The translations under genes and the position numbers were made by a program. A DNA stretch of 64,000 nt, from NCBI GenBank assembly GCA_019454045.1, contig SKCR01049631.1, positions 1 to 64,000 on the forward strand, read 5' to 3'. Within the stretch, counting starts at the first letter, position 1, and every line of letters starts with the position of its first letter. This DNA comes from Zanthoxylum bungeanum (taxonomy: Eukaryota > Streptophyta > Magnoliopsida > Sapindales > Rutaceae). This document shows positions 57,541 to 64,000 of this stretch, in pieces. The notes under the pieces were generated by a model. That model saw nothing but the letters and a program-made list of their open reading frames with translations. It was not told where the DNA came from and did no database searches.

Positions 57541-59315
57541 GAAATTTTTGGATGCTCAAACGGAAAAGTTGGTTCAACCTCCCTTTTAATCTCTCATGAA
57601 TCATTTTCAATTGAGGCTTAATTTTCTTTTTTCTCTTTTTTCGGTTCTTTGGGACCAGTTTCAGCTCATGAGGATTTAATTCAGGTTGTAGAGAAGCTGT
57701 TCATGGCTGGACTGTTTCTAGCATTTATGAGTAATGACAATCTCTCTCACCCTGTGATTGTTTTTCAACATTTAGATCTGGAACTCTCACTGTGGGCCTA
57801 AGTGCTTGTGGGAAAGGAACTCTAACTTGGAAAGGTGGCACTTGTTCTTCCTGAGGGGTATATGCACCACTATCATTGGGGTCATCTATAATGTTGGAGG
57901 TGTTCTGCACTCCTACCTCCCTACCACTGCTAGTTATAGCATTAACACTTTTTGTATTGGCTACCTCATGGTTAGCCTATGCTATGTGTTGCTTTTGTGG
58001 ATTAAGTTGAGATTGAGATGGGAATTTTCCTTTTTCTTGTACACTCAAGACATTAGTTAATTTAGAGATCTGAATCTTAATCTCCCTGTGATCTTAGCTA
58101 CCTTAGCTATCAACGACTCAAACCTTTTGTTGGTTGTACTCTAGGTCTCCACAAAAGCTTTCTGGGCCACTATGAATGCTTGCATGGTGTCCTCTAAAGA
58201 ATTTCTAGGGGCAGCAGGTGTGGCGTACTGGGGGCACTATAACCTCTAGGTGGTGGTGTCTGACTTGGTTTCTGAGACTCATGTCTCCAACTTAGATTGG
58301 GATGGTTCCGCCAACTAGGGTTATAGGTATGGCATTGTTCCTCATATGGTCCCCTCATCTCATCATACACGGGACACTCTTGGGGTTCTATGTGGGCGAT
58401 GAAATGCATAGTCTTGCTATCTTTGGCATTTAAGGCTCCTATCTGTTTGTTCAATAGCTCAACTTGTGCCCTAAGACTATCATCTTCCCTAAAGTGATGT
58501 ATGCTCATGCTAGAAGAAGTGTGTATCATATCAGTGTTATCTAAGGCATTGGTTCTAGTCCAAGTATGAGATTTCTCAGCTAAGTCATCTAGGTACTCGA
58601 ATGCCTCATCAGGGTCATTCCTTATAAATTCACGGTTGCACATCATCTCAACGAATTGGCGCTCTCTAGGAGTTAGTCCATCATAAAAATAACTTACTAT
58701 GCACCAACTCTCATATCCATGGTGAGGGCAACTAGCTAACATCTCATTATACCTCTCCCTTGTTTGATAAAGGGTTTCACTGTCTCTCTGGGAGAAGGTG
58801 GAGATTTGTCTTTTCAAGGAATTCGTCATATGCTGTGGGGAGTATTTGTAAAAGAATGCCTGAGTAATCTCACCCAATGTTCCTATTGACCTAGGTCCTA
58901 AAGAATATAACCAGCTTTTAGCTCTATACTTAAGGGCAAAGGGGAATAACTTAAGTCTAATTGTATCAGTGGTCCTAAACCGGTCATGGAAAGTAGCAAC
59001 AACTTCTTCAAATTCCCTAATGTGCACATAAGGATTTTCGCTCTCTAAACCATGAAAAGTTGGAAGATATTGTATCATTTCAGGCCTAAAGTCTAAATGT
59101 GATGCATTATGGGAAAACATTTTGCACGATGGTGTAGTTGTACGAGTGGGGTGATGGTACTCTTCAAGAGTCCTCCTAGGTGGTCTCTCGTGTTCACTCA
59201 TTTCATGTGCGCTAGACGCGGATGGTGTGCAAAAAGGATTTTCAAATATGTTGTCAAGGTCTGAGTCTGAATTTTCCTCTTCAGTCCTAACAAATCTATC
59301 CAAACGTCTAGACAT
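57541..59315 (-). pseudogene. Athila-like gag, array unit 4 (best preserved copy)
   Basis: From ATG 59315 the frame is open for about 373 codons. The retrotransposon Gag domain spans roughly residues 90-215 (FHGLESENPYVHIREFEEV; RAKSWLYSLGPRSIGT; CPHHGYESW; FYDGLTPRERQ). Beyond it come NREFIRNDPDEAFEYLDDLA and GPYEEQCHTYNPSWRNHPN. A one-base loss near 58237 (compare GGGGGG in unit 2) shifts the frame and ends the protein at 58194. Without it the reading continues to the VNAIT-type region and VRVPFPQALRP at about 57810, as in unit 2. Several domain residues differ from units 1 and 2 (FYKYSPQH against FNKYFPHH). No protease or later domain follows. There is no TATA or start problem visible, so a truncated Gag could be made. 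Confidence 0.88.
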
Positions 59316-59593
59316 GCAATTAAAGCTCAAATAATACGGGAAACAAGAATAAAATAGAAAAATAAAATAAACAGATAAACTAAAAATTAAAAATTAAAAT
59401 CTAAACTAAAAAAGAAACTGAAATAAAATAAATAAATAAAAGACTAGAAATAAAAATAAAAAGAATCAATTAAAAATCAAGATAAAAAAATAAACTAACA
59501 ATTAAAATAAATAAAATAATAAAAAATATAAGGAACGAAGTTACCGCTTTGTGTTTGACTAAGGAAACTTGCTCCTTTTGCTTGTAAACCGTC

Positions 59594-59611
59594 TCCCCGG
59601 CAACGGCACCA
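59594..59611 (-). other. Primer binding site of array unit 4 (tRNA-Asp type)
   Basis: Minus strand TGGTGCCGTTGCCGGGGA, five bases from the LTR end at 59617. Confidence 0.85.
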
Positions 59612-59616
59612 AATTT

Positions 59617-60930
59617 TGATTACGCCCAAAAATAACTTGCGGTTATCGCAGTATAGCTGGGGTGTCGATTCCTCAGAGAGATGGTTACATGAACTAATTT
59701 ACTCAAACAAAAACGTTAACAGTAACTTAAATAAAGAAACGAATGAATTAAGAATATAAAATAAAGACTATGGAAAATAAATAAAAGATATCAGTAGAGA
59801 GATATAGCAAAGCATCGGGAATCCCTCTTGCATCGAACTCCTATATTTAGTTATTGATTCATTTTATTACACAATTGAAGGTTTCACATCTCAAACCAAC
59901 AACCGGAAGATATTCAATTCTACACATATTCAAATTCTAAGGTAATTAATGTTTATTTTCTCTATGTTAACAACACACAAAAGTCATCGTTACGAGTTAT
60001 CTAACGTCAACAATATACCGTCAGGCAATACTGCAGTAGAAGACCAACACATAAACGACTTTTACCAGTCACATTTAAGTTCGCAAATCACACATAGAAG
60101 AAGCATGACTGGATCTATATGGGAATTGACAAAACATAATTTCTGGATTCAATAATCGGAAAATAGTAAGGAATAATAAACATTAATTTTATTAAACGAT
60201 AAAGGTACTTAGGAAATCAAAAACATAAATAATAGAAATCAAACACAAGAGTTCATCCCTAGTTTTGCCTAGGGGATTAGTTCCCCGTAAAAGAAATAAA
60301 AATAGCCTGGGATTGGAGAGACATATCGTTCTGCATTATCACGGCTCCACGTCCCGGCCTCGCGCTCAGATTTCTTCTCTCCAACTCTCGGCCGCTGCTT
60401 CTGTTTTTCTTATTCGGTTCCCAGCCCTCTCGGCTGTATTCTTTGTTTATGCGCAGCCCTTTATATATTCATGTTGCATGGCCTTTAATATGCATGCACA
60501 TCAGCCCTTTGTTATTTTTTTAATTAAACACAGCAGCCTTTAATTTATTTCATGCAGCCTTCTATTGAAACCCTACTTCATAGCTGGTCCCACGTGTGCT
60601 TGCTTTCCAATTTAAAGTCTTGGTCAAAGCATCCACACTTTCTCTTTTGTTTCAACAATTGCTCTCTCTCTCCTCTTAGCCCACGCCTCTTCATTATTTT
60701 GTGAAATCCAACACCAAAACAAAACTAGGGTCCCACGTGAATTCCCCTTTTAATTGTTTTAATTGATTTCCTTTTCAATTCCTACCAATAATAAAAATCA
60801 CTAAATTAACTTAAATGATAAATATTTTCTAAATTAACATAATGATAAAAAAATATAAAAAATTTAACTAAATACTTAACAATAAACCCGAATAAGTGAT
60901 GTTTCAAAGTACATTTTCATGCACTTATCA
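59617..60930 (-). repeat. LTR L4 of the Athila-like array (1314 bp, uninterrupted)
   Basis: From TGATAAGTGCATG (minus, at 60930) to GGGCGTAATCA (59617). TATA-like motif at 60460-60467 (minus). Confidence 0.93.
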
Positions 60931-61314
60931 CAACCCACAACTAGCTTATTGCTAGTCCCTAGCAATTCAAGCGTAAAAATAAAATAAGAACTAAACAAAT
61001 AAAAAACCATCTAAGCCACTTTCGTAGGGATCACGATTGCATTTAGCGTATGCAACAAGCCTTTAAACCCCTAGGTGTCTCTAGTGGACGTGTTATAGTC
61101 TCGTGAGGGGTTACAGAGACGACGCCCACAAACGTCATGCAAAACACACAATCATGCAAAAATAAAAATTACATAGTCCCAATAGTTTCACATAATTTTG
61201 TCCTAAAAGAATGCCTAGTAATGAAACCTGAGAACCTTCAAAGTACATAACGTAACTCAAATCTAAGTCTTTGAATAAATCATCTAAGCCAGACTCACAT
61301 TGTGTGTGGAAAGG
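60931..61314 (-). other. 3' non-coding end of array unit 5, cut by element D
   Basis: Same sequence as the first 380 bp beyond L2 and L3. It stops at TGTGTGTGGAAAGG, where element D begins; the continuation (TTCATTCACAGC in other units) is not in the window. Confidence 0.85.
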
Positions 61315-63028
61315 TGACCGGCGTAAACACACACGTATAACGCAAGCGCACGTATCGTTTAAGTAGTATAAAAATATCGATCCCACGAGGACTTAATATC
61401 TAATCTATTAATTTTATGAGGTCAAATGATTACTAGTATCTAACAGGTTGTTTGATTGATTTGAAATGGTGACGATTCTAAATTTAAAAACAAGTAAATA
61501 AAATTGTTCGAAAGTAGGTTATAAGAATTCAATATTAAAAACTATATAGGGTTGTGATTTCTTCCAATATCATTTTAAAGATGAAGTGGTTATCTTAAAG
61601 TTAGGTAATATATTGATTTATTAACCTGGAACACTAAATTATGTGTAAGCCTTGTCGATGGTCAGACACAAATACCCAGTTTAACCCAATTGAACCATAT
61701 GTCTATGTCAACCAAATTATATGGTTTCATTAAGTTTAAGTTCCAATTATGGCTACCCCCGCCCGACATGTATATGTCTATCCTGTAAGGAAATCTATTA
61801 AATGGTTATCTATCCTCAAGGAAGATCGTGGACTACTGAGTCTAAGGTCTTAAACTTAAAATCCCTATGTCTCGTTCATTTTAAGTTTCCAAGTTCAATT
61901 TTATTAATGGCCAGTTAATGAAAAAGCATTAAGATTAAGACTCAATAAATAAATCTTTATATTACCCAAGCTATAATCTAACCCCTTATAAACCGGTGAT
62001 ATTGGATTTCTTCACAACCTCAGATAACTGGCTTAGTTACGACACATATTTACGGGTAGTAAAAAAACTTAAATAAAATAAAAGACATAAAGTAAAATAT
62101 TGAAAATTAAATACTGAAAAGTAAATGCTGAAAAATAAATGCTGAAAGTAAATTACTGAAAAATAAATGCTGAAAGTAAATTGCTGAAAGTAAATTGCTG
62201 AAAAGTAAATGCTGAAAGTAAATTGCTGAAAATTAAAGAAATAAAAGTATTGTGCGTAAAAGTAAATTACGTAAAGTAAAAACTGAAAAATAAAGAAAAG
62301 AAAGTGCAAAAGCGGAAATTAATTACTGAAAGCTATAAATAAACAAACAAGATACAATCTTCTTATTTATTCTTTAGGAATTTTAAAGAAGAAAGTATGA
62401 ATTTTACAAATGAAATGGCTTGGTATTTATAGGCAAAATTTTGCCTCCATCAAATCATCCACCAAATCAATTATTAATTGCTCCACTAATTGCTCCACCA
62501 AATCCATTATTAATTGCTCCACTAATCTCTTATCATGTTTGGTGATGATTTGATAATTTTTATTAATTTATTTTTTGCTTTGAAAATGATTGAAAGTGAC
62601 TTAATAATTACACACAACACACTTCTGATGGTTCATCAATTCGGTCATGAAATCTTCAGAATTCGAAAATATTTTGTCTTTCACAGTTGTAGATCTTTGA
62701 GTCTTCTTTAATCTGGCACTTGAATCAGCTCAATCCGATATCGGAGTAAAAGTTATGCTCAAATTACGACAGATGCACAAAAATGGAATTTCCAAAACTG
62801 CACTTCGTTAAAACGCCCTTTCAAGTTTCCAATCTCCAAAATAATATGTCAAGTCCAATTTTTGCCCTTATTTGACCCACATTTCGTCCTAAATGATTTC
62901 ATTGTGTCCCAATATTATTTTATCTGCAAAATAACTAAAACACATCAAAACGTTCATCAAACCCGAGAAACTAAACAAAATATTAAGTAAGGGGCGGGGC
63001 GGTAAATGTTGATATTTTTCGCTCATCA
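61315..63028 (-). repeat. 3' LTR of element D (1714 bp)
   Basis: On the minus strand it starts TGATGAGCGAAAAATATC and ends TTTACGCCGGTCA. At 62095-62300 it holds an imperfect array of 14-18 bp units such as TGCTGAAAGTAAAT; the hydrophobic antisense open frame there (62037-62309) only reflects this repeat. Near 61330-61390, on the minus strand, ATCGATCCCACGAGG-type sequence (seen as plus-strand TCGATCCCACGAGGACTT) is kept. Confidence 0.8.
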
Positions 63029-63041
63029 CTCCCCCAAACCT
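63029..63041 (-). other. Polypurine tract of element D
   Basis: Minus strand AGGTTTGGGGGAG immediately before the LTR start TGATGAGCG. It sets the orientation of the element. Confidence 0.75.
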
Positions 63042-64000
63042 AACATTTTGCTAGTCCTCGAGCAAAACAATAAAATAAAATACAAGAATCAATTAAAATT
63101 AAACTAAGCCACTTTCGTAGGGATCACGGTTGCATTTAGCATATGCAACAAGCCTTTAAACCCCTAGGTGTCCCTAGTGGACGAGTTATAGTCTCGTGAG
63201 GGCTTACAGCAACGATACCCACAAACGTTTTACAAAAGTAAAAAGATAATAAAACTAATGCACACAAAAGCAAAAAGACAAGAGAAAGAGAATAAGAAGT
63301 TAGTGACTAATCAGGTGAAACTTCTACTCCAAGTCAATAGTTGTTTCGTTTCATTCTAAATTACCGAATAAGTAATTCTCCGATTATTTTTACCATTCTC
63401 CATATACACAGTCGATAAAATATTAATCAACTCATTTTTGCCCACAATAGTCACAAATGTAGTTGATAAGAGAGTAATATTTTTGTCCTAAAGTTTTATC
63501 AGAATTCACATCTTTTTGCAGCAATGGAATAATTTTTCTAATTTTTCTGATTTTTTTTTTATTTATATACAATATCTTCCATCTATGTAACGAGTGTTAG
63601 GTCGGTGGCTCCCAAACCATTTGGCTTTAGGGCACCAGGTGTTAAGACACCCCTATGGACTTAATTACTCAGACTTCAGAGATATATATATATTTTTGCA
63701 GCATCTTTGATCCATGTAGCGAGCTTTGGGCCAGTGACTCCCAAACCAGTTGGTTTTAGGGCACTAGGTGTTAAAACACCCTTACAGACTTAATAACTCG
63801 GATCTTAGTTTTTTTTTTTACTCCATTGCTTTTTGAGATGCTTCCTCCAATTTAACTAGAGCACTGAATATTACAAACTTTTCAATTACAGTTCATGTCT
63901 GTATGTTTCTATGTATGTTGATAATATCTGCTAACTGAACATATGAAGATCCATTTTAGTCTGTTTTATGGAGAATTTACAAATTAAATAATTTAAAAGG
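63042..64000 (-). other. 3' non-coding internal region of element D
   Basis: 63100-63230 matches the block just inside the 3' end of each Athila-like array unit (CCACTTTCGTAGGGATCACG; AACCCCTAGGTGTCCCTAGT; GTCTCGTGAGGGCTTACA). Two copies of an about 95-bp segment (CCCAAACCATTTGGCTTTAG; TTAAGACACCC) lie at 63580-63674 and 63709-63801. No gene is readable. Confidence 0.6.

Larger units (their letters stand above)
61315..64000 (-). mobile_element. Athila-like element D, 3' LTR and adjoining internal region
   Basis: On the minus strand an internal region (64000 to 63029) leads through a purine tract into an LTR (63028 to 61315). It has a different LTR from the array but shares the conserved block near 63100-63230 with it, so the two are related. 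No coding domain lies within the visible 970 bp of internal sequence. The expected target duplication is AAAGG (61310-61314) with its partner outside the window. Confidence 0.78.

Noticed and set aside
62037..62309. Hydrophobic 90-codon antisense frame rich in Phe, Tyr and Ile
   Set aside because: It is the translation of a short AGTAAATGCTGAA-type tandem repeat in the LTR of element D.
61315..63028. Solo LTR interpretation for element D
   Set aside because: A purine tract follows directly on the high-coordinate side, and AAAGG is not repeated there, so internal sequence continues beyond 63028.

Overview
The window is a plant nuclear segment, most likely from a flowering plant, made almost wholly of nested transposable elements. 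No intact cellular gene, rRNA, tRNA gene or CRISPR array is visible. The plant assignment rests on the element families (Ty1/copia with a tRNA-Met type primer site, Tat/Ogre-like and Athila-like Ty3/gypsy, a CACTA DNA transposon) and on captured exon fragments with plant-type splice sites. No species can be named. All retrotransposon coding regions carry stops or frameshifts, as expected of a gene-poor heterochromatic region.

Layout. 1-6971: 3' part of a degenerate Ty1/copia element (A) with its 3' LTR. 6972-12013: 3' part of a Tat-like element (Tat1), with long tandem arrays and a 3' LTR. 12014-25085: a truncated copia element (C), split by a complete degenerate copia element (B, 14618-24291, target duplication GGTAC). 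25086-61314: a head-to-tail array of an Athila-like, gag-only element on the minus strand, with four LTRs (L1-L4) separating five internal segments. 61315-64000: 3' LTR and adjoining internal region of another Athila-like element (D) on the minus strand.

The array is interrupted by four further insertions whose target duplications can be read: a solo LTR of the B family (26696-28648), a CACTA transposon carrying host gene fragments (29000-34050, CTT), a solo LTR of the A family (37013-39411, TGTTC), and a two-LTR non-autonomous Tat-like element (Tat2, 43066-54857, GCTGG). Element D interrupts the last array segment.

Points that stand out: (1) the tandem LTR-gag-LTR-gag array; (2) two gag-only retrotransposon families that would need proteins from other elements; (3) a CACTA element carrying exons resembling an SNM1-type DNA repair protein (UBZ4 finger plus SAM domain) and a Rab11/RABA GTPase; (4) a 175-bp repeat in the Tat2 LTRs with small hairpins showing apparent compensatory changes between units and between Tat families; (5) tandem arrays that share a GGGAATG-type core but have different unit lengths in the two Tat elements. 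All homology calls come from reading translations and motifs by eye; no alignment or database search was run.
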